Below are positions 9,390 to 18,786 of a stretch of DNA of 62,450 nt, piece by piece. Numbering within the stretch: the first letter of the stretch is position 1; each line of letters opens with the position of its first letter. The position numbers and the translations under genes are program-made. The notes beneath the pieces were generated by a model. It made no database searches and was not told the origin of the DNA. It was given only the letters and a program-made list of their open reading frames with translations. The stretch covers positions 1-62,450 of the forward strand of contig CAYPAX010000013.1 in assembly GCA_964408735.1 (NCBI GenBank). The letters are read 5' to 3'. The DNA is from UBA7887 sp964408735. GTDB lineage: Bacteria; Pseudomonadota; Alphaproteobacteria; UBA7887.

Positions 9390-12146
9390 CTATTCGGCGG
9401 CGATGCCCGCGGGCCCGCCCTGGCGCGCAGCGTCTTCGCCGCTCTTGATAGCCTCGATCAGGCCGCTGCGGATCGCCTCTATGCGGGCCTCGTCGTGGAT
9501 CTTCATGCCGAAGACATCCTTGACATAGAAGACATCGACCGCGACCTCGCCATAGGTATTGATCTGGGCGCTGCCGACAGAGAGGCGAAGATCGGTGAGC
9601 GCCTGGGCGATATCGTAGAGCAACCCGACGCGATCGCGGGCGTTGATCTCGAGCAGGGTGAAGGCGGCGGAAGCGCGATTGTCCACCAGCACCCGCGGTT
9701 GCACCTTGAACACCGCAGTGCGCTGCGAGAGGCCGCTGCGCTCCCTTTCCTCGAGGCGGATGGCCGGCTTGAAATCGGCCGCCAGCGTCATCTCGACGGT
9801 AGCCGCCAGCTTGAGCAGACGCTCGGGCTCGTCCACCGCCTTGCCCGCCTCGCCCTGCACCCAAAGCGTATCCAGGGCCATGCCGTCGCTGGTGGTGAAG
9901 ATGCGTGCATCGACGATGGATGCCCCGGCAACGGTCATGGCTCCGGCGATGCCCGTGAAGAGGCCGGGGTGATCGGGCGCATAGACGGTCACTTCGGTCA
10001 CCGAGCGGAAGGTGTCGACACGTGTTTCCACAGCCAGGGTCCGGCCCTCGCGATCGGCCTCGCGGATCAGCTCCGCATGGCGCTTGTGCACCTCTGTCTT
10101 GAAATTGAGCCAATAGGACGGATAGGCGCGATCGATGAACGACTGCGCGTCTTCCGGCGGCCAATCCGAGACCGCTTCCCTGAAGGCGCTTTGCGCCATT
10201 GCCAGGCGCTCGGCCTGGTCGGCCAATCCGTCGCCACCGGTCATGGCCGCCTCGGCGCGGTAATAGAGACCGCGCAGCAACTGGCCCTTCCAGCCGTTCC
10301 AGACGCTCGGCCCGACGGCCCGGATATCCGCCACGGTGAGCACCAGCAACATGCGCAGGCGCTCGGGCGAGCGCACGACATCGATGAAATCGGCTACCGT
10401 GCGCGGATCCGAGATATCGCGGTTGAAGGCCGATGTCGAACAGAGCAAATGATGCTCGACCAACCAGGCAACGGATTCGGTTTCCTCAGCCGTATAACCG
10501 AGCCGGGGCGCCAGCTTGCGCGCGATGCGGGCGCCGATCTCGGAATGGCTGCCGCCCCGCCCCTTGCCGATATCATGCAGGAACAGCGCGAGATAAAGCA
10601 CCTTGCGCGACAGCACCTTGTGCACGATCTCGGTGGCCAAGGGCAGCTCGTCGCCGATCTCGCCGCGCTCGATCCGCGACAGAATGCCGATCGCGAAGAT
10701 GGTGTGCTCGTCTACCGTATAGACATGGTACATGTCGTGCTGGGTCTGCGCCACGACACGGCGGAAGGCGGGGATGAAACGGCCGAGAACGCCCGCCTCG
10801 TTCATGCGCCGCAGCGTGATTTCGGGGTCTCTCTCCGACGTCAGCATTTCGACGAAAAGCCGATTTGCTTCCTCGTCGGCACGCAACTTCGCATCTATGC
10901 GCGGCAGGCTGCGGGTGATCAGCATCAGTGCGTGGGGGTGGATATCCAGATCCTGGCTTTGCGCAAGATGGAAGAGGCGGATCATGCGCACGGGCTCTAT
11001 CTCGAAAATCTCGTCCGACAGCACCGAGAGGCGGCCGTTCTCCAGCTTGAAGCCTTCCAGCTCACGCGCACGACTCCCAAAGCGAGGCAACCATTGCCGC
11101 GGCTTTGGTGCGTTTTCGGCCTCGAATGCGGCACAGAAGATCCGCGTCAGGTCGCCGACGGTCTTGGCGATCAGGTAGTAGTGCTTCATGAAGCGCTCCA
11201 CCGGCTCGCTGCCTTCGCGGCGATGGTATCGCATGAGCACGGCCAGCTCGGCCTGGATGTCGAAAGTCAGGCGCTCCTCGGGACGCTCCATCAGATAGTG
11301 CATGTGGCAGCGCACGGTCCAGAGGAAGCGATGGGCGCGCTGGAACATGCGCAGCTCCGCCGCAGTCAATATGCCGCGCGTCACGAGCTCGCCGACATCG
11401 GCCACGCCGTAAAGATATTTGGCTATCCAAAACAGCGTGTGGAGATCGCGCAGGCTGCCCTTGCCCTCTTTGATGTTCGGCTCGACCACATAGCGGGAAT
11501 CGCCCATGCGCTGATGGCGCTCGTCGCGCTCGGCGAGCTTTGCGGTGACGAAGGCGGCGCCTGAGCCCTTGACGACGTCGTCCGCGAAACGCTTGCGCAG
11601 CTCCAGGTAGAGCGCTTGGTCGCCATGGATAAAACGGGATTCGAGCATGGCGGTGCGAATGGTCAGATCGGTATTGGCGCGGGCGATGCACTCGTCGACA
11701 GAGCGCGTCGCCTGGCCCACCTTGAGGCCGAGGTCCCAGAGCAGATAAAGCATGTATTCGACGATCTGCTCGCCGCGCGGGGTCTGCTTGTAGGGCAGCA
11801 GGAAGAGCACGTCGATATCGGAATAGGGCGCCATCTCGCCACGCCCGTAACCGCCGACAGCGACCAGCGCCAGACGATCGGCGGCCGTCGGGTTGGGCTC
11901 AGGGTAAATGCTATCGCCGACATAGGCGTGAATGCTGGCGATGAGCTGGTCGACCATGAAGGCGGTGGCGCTGGCGGTCGATGGTCCGTCGGCGCCCGCC
12001 TCGAAGCGGCGCTCGATCTCGGCCTGCCCGTCCCCCAGCGCCTGTTTGAGCAGCGCCAACACCTCGGCACGCGTTTCGATGGCCGACAGGGCAGCGCCCA
12101 GGGCCTGACGATCGACGATCTCGCGTTTGTTCCGAAGCCTCGGCAT
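9390..12146 (-). CDS. glnD: [protein-PII] uridylyltransferase / uridylyl-removing enzyme GlnD
   Basis: Glutamine sensor that uridylylates and deuridylylates PII proteins. The 918-residue product has the nucleotidyltransferase motif GGYGRGEMAPYSDID at about residues 98-112, an HD domain with LFLHDIGKGRGG near 520 (uridylyl removal), and two C-terminal ACT domains including TVYAPDHPGLFTGIAGAM. I chose the ATG at 12146 (MPRLRNKREIVD). An open frame to 12503 would run into mutS and has no family similarity there. Confidence 0.96.
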   Translation of the reverse strand: MPRLRNKREIVDRQALGAALSAIETRAEVLALLKQALGDGQAEIERRFEAGADGPSTASATAFMVDQLIASIHAYVGDSIYPEPNPTAADRLALVAVGGYGRGEMAPYSDIDVLFLLPYKQTPRGEQIVEYMLYLLWDLGLKVGQATRSVDECIARANTDLTIRTAMLESRFIHGDQALYLELRKRFADDVVKGSGAAFVTAKLAERDERHQRMGDSRYVVEPNIKEGKGSLRDLHTLFWIAKYLYGVADVGELVTRGILTAAELRMFQRAHRFLWTVRCHMHYLMERPEERLTFDIQAELAVLMRYHRREGSEPVERFMKHYYLIAKTVGDLTRIFCAAFEAENAPKPRQWLPRFGSRARELEGFKLENGRLSVLSDEIFEIEPVRMIRLFHLAQSQDLDIHPHALMLITRSLPRIDAKLRADEEANRLFVEMLTSERDPEITLRRMNEAGVLGRFIPAFRRVVAQTQHDMYHVYTVDEHTIFAIGILSRIERGEIGDELPLATEIVHKVLSRKVLYLALFLHDIGKGRGGSHSEIGARIARKLAPRLGYTAEETESVAWLVEHHLLCSTSAFNRDISDPRTVADFIDVVRSPERLRMLLVLTVADIRAVGPSVWNGWKGQLLRGLYYRAEAAMTGGDGLADQAERLAMAQSAFREAVSDWPPEDAQSFIDRAYPSYWLNFKTEVHKRHAELIREADREGRTLAVETRVDTFRSVTEVTVYAPDHPGLFTGIAGAMTVAGASIVDARIFTTSDGMALDTLWVQGEAGKAVDEPERLLKLAATVEMTLAADFKPAIRLEERERSGLSQRTAVFKVQPRVLVDNRASAAFTLLEINARDRVGLLYDIAQALTDLRLSVGSAQINTYGEVAVDVFYVKDVFGMKIHDEARIEAIRSGLIEAIKSGEDAARQGGPAGIAAE

Positions 12147-12169
12147 CCGCCCCCTTATACCAGCCGGCG

Positions 12170-14824
12170 CTAATCCTCGCCATCCGCCAGGGATTTGAGG
12201 CGATAGAGCAGCTCCAGCGCCTGGCGTGGACTGAGCTCGTCGAGCTCGATATCCGCAAGCGCTTCGAGCACGGGCGAAGGCGGCTCCGCGGCAATGGGCC
12301 GGCTCGCCGCGAACAAGGGCAGATCGTCCGCCAGCCGGGCTGCCGCGCTTCGGCTTTCGTCGCTTTCGAGGAGCGCCAGCACCTCGCTCGCTCGGGCTAC
12401 GACGGAGCCCGGCAGCCCGGCCAGGCGGGCGACGTGAATGCCGTAGGAGCGGTCGGCAGCGCCGGGGCCGACCTCGTATAGGAAGACCGCCTCGCCCTCC
12501 CATTCGCGCACCCGCATGGTGTGGCAGGCAAGGCGGTCGAGGCGCGCGGCAAGATTGGTCAGCTCGTGATAGTGGGTGGCGAACAGGCCACGGCAGGCAT
12601 TGCCGTCATGCAGGTGCTCGATGGTGGCCCAGGCGATCGAGAGGCCGTCATAGGTCGCCGTGCCGCGGCCGATCTCGTCGAGGATGACCAGGGCCCGCTC
12701 GCCCGCCTGGTTGAGAATGGCGGCGGTCTCGATCATCTCGACCATGAAGGTGGAGCGCCCGCGCGCCAGGTCGTCCGACGCACCGACACGACTGAAGAGA
12801 CGGTCGACAACACCGATATGGGCGGCCGAGGCGGGAACGAAGCTGCCGGCCTGGGCCAGCACCGCGATGAGCGCGTTTTGACGCAGGAAGGTGCTCTTGC
12901 CCGCCATGTTGGGCCCGCTCAACAGCCACAGCCGGCTGTGCTCACCAAGCTCGCAATCGTTGGCGACAAAGGCCGCCGTATCGCCATCGGCCAGGATCGC
13001 TTCGACCACCGGGTGACGGCCCTTGTCGATGCCAAAGGCCAGGCTGTCATCGACCCGTGGCCGGCAGTAGTCCCGGGCCACGGCCAGCTCCGCCAGGGCC
13101 GCCGCGACGTCGATCTCGGCGATAGCGCGCGCCGCTATGGCTATCTCGGGCGCACGTGCATCGACCTCCTTGCAGAGATCGTCGAACAGCTCCAACTCCA
13201 GCGCCAGCACGCGTTCCCCGGCGCGGGCGATCTTGTCGGCAAGCTCGGCAAGCTCGCCCGAGGTAAAGCGCACGGCGCTGGCCATGGTCTGGCGATGGGC
13301 AAAACGCTCGTCACCGAGCAGGGCATCGCCGTGATTGGTGCCCACTTCGATGAAATAGCCGAGCACGTTGTTGTGGCGCACCTTGAGCGTGGCGATGCCG
13401 GATTCGTCACGATAGCGCGCCTGCAGTGCTACGATCAGCCGCCGGCTTTCGTCGCGCAAGGTGCGCTGCTCGTCGAGAGCGGCGGTGTAGCCCGAAGCAA
13501 TAAAATTGCCGTCGCGGGTCAATAGCGGCAGGTCCGCGGCGAGGGCCCGGCTAAGCCGGTCGATCAGCACCCTGTGCTCGCCGAGCGCCGCAGCGGCGGC
13601 GACCAGGCCTTCGGGCAACGGCGTCAGCGTGCCTGCATCGTCTTCTAGCAAGCCACGCAACGAGGCGGCACAGGCCAGGCCGTCGCGAAGGGCGGCGAGG
13701 TCGCGCGGGCCGCCACGCTCCAGAGCCAGCCGCCCGAGCGGGCGCTCGATATCGGGGCAGACGCCGAGGGCATGCCCCAGCTCGGCCCGCAAGGCCGGGC
13801 CGTCGACTAGGGCCTGCACCATGTCGAGCCGGCGACCGATCTCGGCGACATCGGTAAGCGGCGACGCCAGACGCGCCGCCAACAAGCGGCCGCCAGCACC
13901 GGTCGCGGTTCGGTCTATGACCCCGAGCAGCGAGCCGCGCCGGCCGCCGGCGATGGCCTGCAACAGCTCGAGATTGCGCCGCGTCGCGCCGTCGATGGCC
14001 ATGACCGATTGCGCGTCCTGGCGCTGCGGCGGCGCCAGGCGGGGCAGGCGGCCCTTCTGGGTCAGCAGCACATAATCGACAACCGCGCCGGCCGCCCCGA
14101 TCTCGGCCCGGCCGAAGGCCCCGAAGGCATCCAGCGAGGCGACCCCGTAGACATCGCACAAGCGGCGCTCGCCGGCAGTGGACGCGAAGCGCGAGGCAGC
14201 GAGCGGCGTCAGCGCCGAGCCGTGGTCGGCAAGAAACGGCTCCTCCAGAAGCGCTTCCGGAACCAAGAGCTCGCCCGGCGCCACTTGCGCCAGCAAAGCC
14301 GGCAAGTCACCGGCTTTCGGCTGCGCCACAGCGAATTCGCCGGTCGACATGTCCAGCCAGGCCAGCCCCAGATCACCGCCAGCCCGCGCCAGGGCCGCCA
14401 GATGATTGTTCGCACGCGCTTGCAGCAGACTGTCTTCGGTAATGGTGCCGGGGGTGACCACGCGCACCACTGCGCGAGCCACCAGCGCCTTGCCGCGGCG
14501 TTTGCGCGCCGAAGCCGGGTCCTCGGTCTGCTCGCAGATGGCGACCTTGAAGCCGGCCCGGATGAGCCGCTCCAAATAGCCCTCGTGGCTATGCACGGGA
14601 ACGCCGCACATGGGGATGTCGGCGCCATCATGCTTGCCGCGCCGGGTCAAGGTGATGTCGAGGGCGGTCGCTGCGGCAACCGCGTCGTCGAAGAACATCT
14701 CGTAGAAATCGCCCATGCGGTAGAACAGCAGGGCGTCCGGATGCTGGCGCTTGATGTCCAGGTACTGCGCCATCATCGGCGTCGGCTTGGCGGACTTGCC
14801 GTTGGTCTCGGTACTCGCCGCCAT
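12170..14824 (-). CDS. mutS: DNA mismatch repair protein MutS
   Basis: Mismatch-recognition ATPase. The 884-residue protein has an N-terminal mismatch-binding domain beginning at MMAQYLDIKRQHPDALLF with the RMGDFYEMF element (Phe-x-Glu reading motif). The Walker A motif GPNMAGKST lies near residue 640, followed by the signature FMVEMIETAAIL and Walker B VILDEIGRGT, with a C-terminal dimerisation tail. First gene of mutS-glnD-murJ. It is divergent from maeB across a 154-bp region holding a perfect inverted repeat. Confidence 0.97.
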   Translation of the reverse strand: MAASTETNGKSAKPTPMMAQYLDIKRQHPDALLFYRMGDFYEMFFDDAVAAATALDITLTRRGKHDGADIPMCGVPVHSHEGYLERLIRAGFKVAICEQTEDPASARKRRGKALVARAVVRVVTPGTITEDSLLQARANNHLAALARAGGDLGLAWLDMSTGEFAVAQPKAGDLPALLAQVAPGELLVPEALLEEPFLADHGSALTPLAASRFASTAGERRLCDVYGVASLDAFGAFGRAEIGAAGAVVDYVLLTQKGRLPRLAPPQRQDAQSVMAIDGATRRNLELLQAIAGGRRGSLLGVIDRTATGAGGRLLAARLASPLTDVAEIGRRLDMVQALVDGPALRAELGHALGVCPDIERPLGRLALERGGPRDLAALRDGLACAASLRGLLEDDAGTLTPLPEGLVAAAAALGEHRVLIDRLSRALAADLPLLTRDGNFIASGYTAALDEQRTLRDESRRLIVALQARYRDESGIATLKVRHNNVLGYFIEVGTNHGDALLGDERFAHRQTMASAVRFTSGELAELADKIARAGERVLALELELFDDLCKEVDARAPEIAIAARAIAEIDVAAALAELAVARDYCRPRVDDSLAFGIDKGRHPVVEAILADGDTAAFVANDCELGEHSRLWLLSGPNMAGKSTFLRQNALIAVLAQAGSFVPASAAHIGVVDRLFSRVGASDDLARGRSTFMVEMIETAAILNQAGERALVILDEIGRGTATYDGLSIAWATIEHLHDGNACRGLFATHYHELTNLAARLDRLACHTMRVREWEGEAVFLYEVGPGAADRSYGIHVARLAGLPGSVVARASEVLALLESDESRSAAARLADDLPLFAASRPIAAEPPSPVLEALADIELDELSPRQALELLYRLKSLADGED

Positions 14825-14882
14825 CAGTTGCCGTCCATGCCGTTATCGCCGGGACGCACTCTAAAGCCCTTGAAGACCTTGG

Positions 14883-14908
14883 GGAACCGCTAGCATCAAA
14901 GCGGTTCC
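14883..14908. repeat. 9-bp perfect inverted repeat between mutS and maeB
   Basis: GGAACCGCT at 14883-14891 and AGCGGTTCC at 14900-14908 are exact reverse complements around an 8-base loop. The repeat lies in the only non-coding stretch between the divergent mutS and maeB starts, 59 bp from mutS and 70 bp from maeB. No T-run follows on either strand, so an operator or structured leader is more likely than a terminator. The binding factor is unknown. Confidence 0.5.
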
Positions 14909-14978
14909 ATATGGCGGGATAGGGCTCTAGATTGGTTGCGCAGACATTCTCAGTGCCCAGCCAGGGACGCAGACCCTC

Positions 14979-17270
14979 ATGCCGGAATCAACGTCACCCT
15001 ATCGCGCCAGCGACGCCGAGGCGCTGGCCTTTCACGCTAACGGCAAGCCGGGAAAGCTGGAGATCACCGCGACAAAGCCGCTGACTACGGCGCGCGAGCT
15101 GTCTCTGGCCTATTCCCCGGGTGTGGCGGTTCCCTGCCTGGAGATCGAAAAAGACCCGGCCGTCTCCTACGATTACACCGCGCGCGGCAACATGGTGGCG
15201 GTGATTTCCAACGGCACGGCGGTGCTGGGCCTGGGCAATATCGGCGCTTTGGCCTCGAAGCCGGTGATGGAAGGCAAGGCGGTGCTGTTCAAGCGCTTTG
15301 CCGATATCGACGGTATCGATCTCGAGGTGGATACCGAGGACGTCGACGAGTTCATCAACTGCGTGCGCTTTCTTGGCAAGTCCTGGGGCGGCATCAACCT
15401 CGAGGACATCAAGGCGCCGGAATGCTTCATCATCGAGCAGCGCCTGCGCGAGTGTATGGACATTCCGGTCTTCCACGACGACCAGCACGGCACCGCGATC
15501 ATCGCCGCCGCAGGCCTCATCAACGCCCTGCACCTGACCGGGCGCAACATGGCCGAGACCCGCCTGGTGATCAACGGTGCAGGAGCCGCCGCCATCGCCT
15601 GCGTCGAACTGCTCAAGACCATGGGCATGCCGCACGAGAACGCCATGCTCTGCGACACCCGTGGCGTCGTCTACAAGGGCCGCGAGGCAGGCATGAACCA
15701 GTGGAAATCGGCCCATGCCGTCGATACGCCGATGCGCACCCTGGCCGAGGCCCTGGATGGTGCCGATGCCTTTTTCGGCCTTTCGGTCAAGGGCGCGGTG
15801 ACCGCCGACATGGTGCGCGCGATGGCTGACAAGCCGATCATCTTCGCCATGGCCAATCCGGATCCGGAGATCACACCCGAGGAAGTGGCCGAGATCCGCG
15901 ACGATGCCATCATGGCCACCGGTCGCTCAGACTACCCGAACCAGATCAACAACGTGCTCGGCTTCCCCTACCTCTTCCGCGGCGCGCTCGACGTACGTGC
16001 CACCACCATCAACGAAGAGATGAAGAGCGCCGCTGCCGAAGCGCTGGCCGATCTCGCGCGCGAGGACGTGCCGGACGAGGTGGCAGCGGCGTATTCCGCG
16101 GAGGGCCTGCGCTATGGCCCCGAATATGTCATCCCGAAGCCGTTCGACCCGCGCCTTATCGTGGCGGTGCCGATGGCGGTGGCAAGGGCGGCGATGGAGA
16201 GCGGCGTGGCGAGCCGGCCGATCACCGATTTCGACGCCTATGCGCGCACCCTCGAAGCCCGGCTCGATCCCACCGCGACCCACATACACATGATCCAGGA
16301 GCAGGTGCAGGCTTCTCCCAAGCGCATGGTTTTCGCCGAAGGCGAGGAAGAACAGGTCATCCGCGCGGCGCTGCAATGGCATACCAGCGGCTTCGGCACG
16401 CCGGTGCTGATCGGCCGCGAGGATCAGGTGAACGAGACCATGGCGCGGATCGGCCTGCGCCAGCCCGAAGGGTTGGAGATCCACAATGCACGGCTGAGCC
16501 AGCATAACGAGCTCTATACCGACTTCCTTTACAAGCGGCTGCAACGCCAGGGGTTCCTCTGGCGCGATTGCCAACGCATGGTGAACCAGGACCGCAACGT
16601 CTTTGCTGCCTGCATGATTGCCCATGGCCATGGCGACGCCATGATCACCGGCCTGACGCGCAACTATCACGTCGCCTTTACCGACATCTGCCGCGTGCTC
16701 GATCCGCGGCCGGGCCAGGTGCTGTTTGGCCTTTCCATCGTGGTGGCGCCTGAGCGCACCGTCTTCATCGCCGATTCCACGGTGCACGAGCTGCCGAGCT
16801 CCGATACTCTTGCCGACATCGCCTGTCAGGCCGCGGCCGAGGCGCGCGCCATGGGCCATGAGCCACGGGTGGCCTTGCTGTCGTTCTCGAATTTCGGCAA
16901 TCCGCCCCTTGAGGCGGCAATGCGCGTTCGCGAAGCGATCGAGGCGCTCGATTCGCGCGATGTCGACTTCGAATATGAAGGTGAGATATCCGCCGACGTC
17001 GCCCTCAATGAGGATCTGCGCGCGCTCTATCCCTTCTGCCGCTTGTCGGAGCCCGCCAACGTGCTGGTGATGCCGGCGCTTCACAGCGCCAATATCTCCT
17101 CGAAACTGCTCCAGGAACTGGGCGGCGCATCCTTGGTGGGGCCGCTGCTGATGGGCCTGGAGAAGCCTGCGCAAATCGTGCAGATGGGGGCCACCGTCGC
17201 CGACATGGTCAATATGGCGAAATTCGCCGCCCATGAGGCGATCCGCGAACAGGCCCGCAGCACACCGTAA
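14979..17270 (+). CDS. maeB: NADP-dependent malic enzyme (malic domain plus PTA-like domain)
   Basis: Oxidative decarboxylation of malate to pyruvate. The 763-residue protein has the MaeB layout: malic N-terminal domain (SLAYSPGVAVPC, DYTARGNMVAVISNGTAVLGLG), NAD(P)-binding domain (VFHDDQHGTAIIAAAGL, LVINGAGAAAIAC) to about residue 405, then a phosphotransacetylase-like domain from about 430 to the end, known in the family to be regulatory. Together with pckG in this window it implies C4-to-C3 conversion at the pyruvate/PEP node. Confidence 0.95.
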   Translation: MPESTSPYRASDAEALAFHANGKPGKLEITATKPLTTARELSLAYSPGVAVPCLEIEKDPAVSYDYTARGNMVAVISNGTAVLGLGNIGALASKPVMEGKAVLFKRFADIDGIDLEVDTEDVDEFINCVRFLGKSWGGINLEDIKAPECFIIEQRLRECMDIPVFHDDQHGTAIIAAAGLINALHLTGRNMAETRLVINGAGAAAIACVELLKTMGMPHENAMLCDTRGVVYKGREAGMNQWKSAHAVDTPMRTLAEALDGADAFFGLSVKGAVTADMVRAMADKPIIFAMANPDPEITPEEVAEIRDDAIMATGRSDYPNQINNVLGFPYLFRGALDVRATTINEEMKSAAAEALADLAREDVPDEVAAAYSAEGLRYGPEYVIPKPFDPRLIVAVPMAVARAAMESGVASRPITDFDAYARTLEARLDPTATHIHMIQEQVQASPKRMVFAEGEEEQVIRAALQWHTSGFGTPVLIGREDQVNETMARIGLRQPEGLEIHNARLSQHNELYTDFLYKRLQRQGFLWRDCQRMVNQDRNVFAACMIAHGHGDAMITGLTRNYHVAFTDICRVLDPRPGQVLFGLSIVVAPERTVFIADSTVHELPSSDTLADIACQAAAEARAMGHEPRVALLSFSNFGNPPLEAAMRVREAIEALDSRDVDFEYEGEISADVALNEDLRALYPFCRLSEPANVLVMPALHSANISSKLLQELGGASLVGPLLMGLEKPAQIVQMGATVADMVNMAKFAAHEAIREQARSTP

Positions 17271-17296
17271 GCGCTTCAACAAGGGAAGGGACATCG

Positions 17297-18682
17297 GTGC
17301 GCGCGCTGACGCTGCTTGCCGTCCTCGCTTTTCCGACAGCGCTGGTGGTGCTGCTGGCGACCGCGGCTGGTGCCATTGCCCCGCGCCACGCCATCATCAT
17401 GCTTGTGGCGAGCACACTCGGGATCGGCCTAATCGCCATGGCCGCGCTGCGCGGGGCAGATGCGCTGGCGCGCTATTTGGATCGCCTGAGCCGAAGCGAA
17501 CAGGACGGCGAGCTGCCGCCTCTTTGGTGGACAGGTGCCGGAACCCGTCTGTCGGCGGCCCTCGGGCAGTTGTCCCGCACCCGGGGAGATCTGGACGAGC
17601 GTGTTGCCCAATCCGAGCGCGGCGCGGTCGGCATGCTGGATGCCGTAGCAGACCCGCTGCTGCTGCTCGCTGCCGACCGTACCGTCGTGCACGCCAACGC
17701 CGCCGCCGAATCCGTGCTGGGCGATGACCTGGTAGGCCGCAGCCTTGCCGCGGTATTGCGTGTGCCCGCGGCGCTGGATGCCGCCGACCGGGTTTATTCA
17801 GGCGACGATGTCGAGGAATTCGCTTTCGAGCTCGGCAACGATCCGCGGCGGCATTTTCTCGGCCATTTGCGAGCTATGGAACCCGCCTTACCGCGCGACA
17901 CTACCGTTGCCCTCACATTGCACGACGTCAGCGAGCTCGAGCGGACCCATCGGCTGCGCGCCGACTTCGTGGCAAATGCCAGCCATGAGATCCGCACACC
18001 GCTGGCCACCATCATCGGCTCGGTCGAAACCCTGCAACAGCCGATCCCGGAGGCCGACCGTCAGCAATTCCTGGTCATGATCCAAGAGCATGCCGATCGT
18101 ATCCGCAGCCTGGTCGACGATTTGCTGGGCCTGTCACGCATTGAAATGGCGGAGCACCGCCTGCCCCAGGACCGGGTCGCCGTAGGCGAGATCGTCGAGC
18201 TTGCCGCCGCGGCGCTGGCGCTCAAGGCACGCGCCCGACGCGTCGCACTCGATCTGCAAATTGCAGACGATCTGCCGCCGGTGGCTGGCGACGGCGAAGA
18301 GCTGCAGCAGGTGTTCGAAAACTTGATCGATAACGCCATCAAATATGGCAACGAAGGCGGCGCCGTCGGCATCGAGGTCCGCCTTGCCGGCGAAAGCGAT
18401 GGCGGCGAGGATTGGCGCCCAAAGGGGCCGGCCATCGCTGTCTCGGTGAGCGATACGGGACAGGGATTCGGCGCCGAGCACATTCCGCGCCTGACCGAGC
18501 GTTTCTACCGTGTCGACAAGGCGCGCTCGCGCCAACTCGGCGGCACCGGCCTTGGCCTCGCCATCGTCAAGCACATCGTCAGCCGCCACCGCGGCTGCCT
18601 GCGCATCGAGAGCACGCCTGGGGTGGGCAGCAAGTTCACCGTCTATCTCGACGGCAGCGAAGACGATTCCGGCCCCGGCTGA
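17297..18682 (+). CDS. phoR: phosphate regulon sensor histidine kinase PhoR
   Basis: Membrane sensor kinase of the phosphate-starvation response. It has 461 residues: two N-terminal hydrophobic segments (about 3-27 and 31-50), a PAS-like region near 110-210, a HisKA domain with the phospho-acceptor H230 in NASHEIRTPLA, and a HATPase_c domain with N-box FENLIDNAIKYG, SVSDTGQGFG and GGTGLGLAIVKH. GTG start at 17297, preceded by AAGGGAAGGG. It heads phoR-pstSCAB-phoU-phoB. The Pho box for pstS begins 8 bp after its stop. Confidence 0.95.
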   Translation: MRALTLLAVLAFPTALVVLLATAAGAIAPRHAIIMLVASTLGIGLIAMAALRGADALARYLDRLSRSEQDGELPPLWWTGAGTRLSAALGQLSRTRGDLDERVAQSERGAVGMLDAVADPLLLLAADRTVVHANAAAESVLGDDLVGRSLAAVLRVPAALDAADRVYSGDDVEEFAFELGNDPRRHFLGHLRAMEPALPRDTTVALTLHDVSELERTHRLRADFVANASHEIRTPLATIIGSVETLQQPIPEADRQQFLVMIQEHADRIRSLVDDLLGLSRIEMAEHRLPQDRVAVGEIVELAAAALALKARARRVALDLQIADDLPPVAGDGEELQQVFENLIDNAIKYGNEGGAVGIEVRLAGESDGGEDWRPKGPAIAVSVSDTGQGFGAEHIPRLTERFYRVDKARSRQLGGTGLGLAIVKHIVSRHRGCLRIESTPGVGSKFTVYLDGSEDDSGPG

Positions 18683-18689
18683 AATAAAA

Positions 18690-18707
18690 CTGTCACCTTT
18701 TCGTCAT
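18690..18707 (+). promoter_or_regulatory. Pho box (PhoB binding site) upstream of pstS
   Basis: CTGTCAC at 18690 and TCGTCAT at 18701 are two PhoB half-sites with 11-bp periodicity (7-bp repeats, 4-bp spacer), close to the known consensus. It lies between phoR and pstS, so pstSCAB-phoU-phoB can be induced under low phosphate separately from read-through of phoR. The match is read directly; binding is inferred from the gene context. Confidence 0.8.
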
Positions 18708-18786
18708 ACCTATGCTGCCTGACATCCGTATGACGGGGTGGCAGCCCCGATCGTCATGGGCTGCGCCATCTCAAGGAGGTTGGACG

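Noticed and set aside
12147..12503. N-terminal extension of glnD
   Set aside because: The open frame lies inside the mutS coding end, is Arg/Gly-rich, and similarity to GlnD begins only after the ATG at 12146.
18712..18786. Upstream ATG for pstS
   Set aside because: It would put 25 non-signal residues before a typical signal peptide, and AAGGAGGT fits the GTG at 18787.
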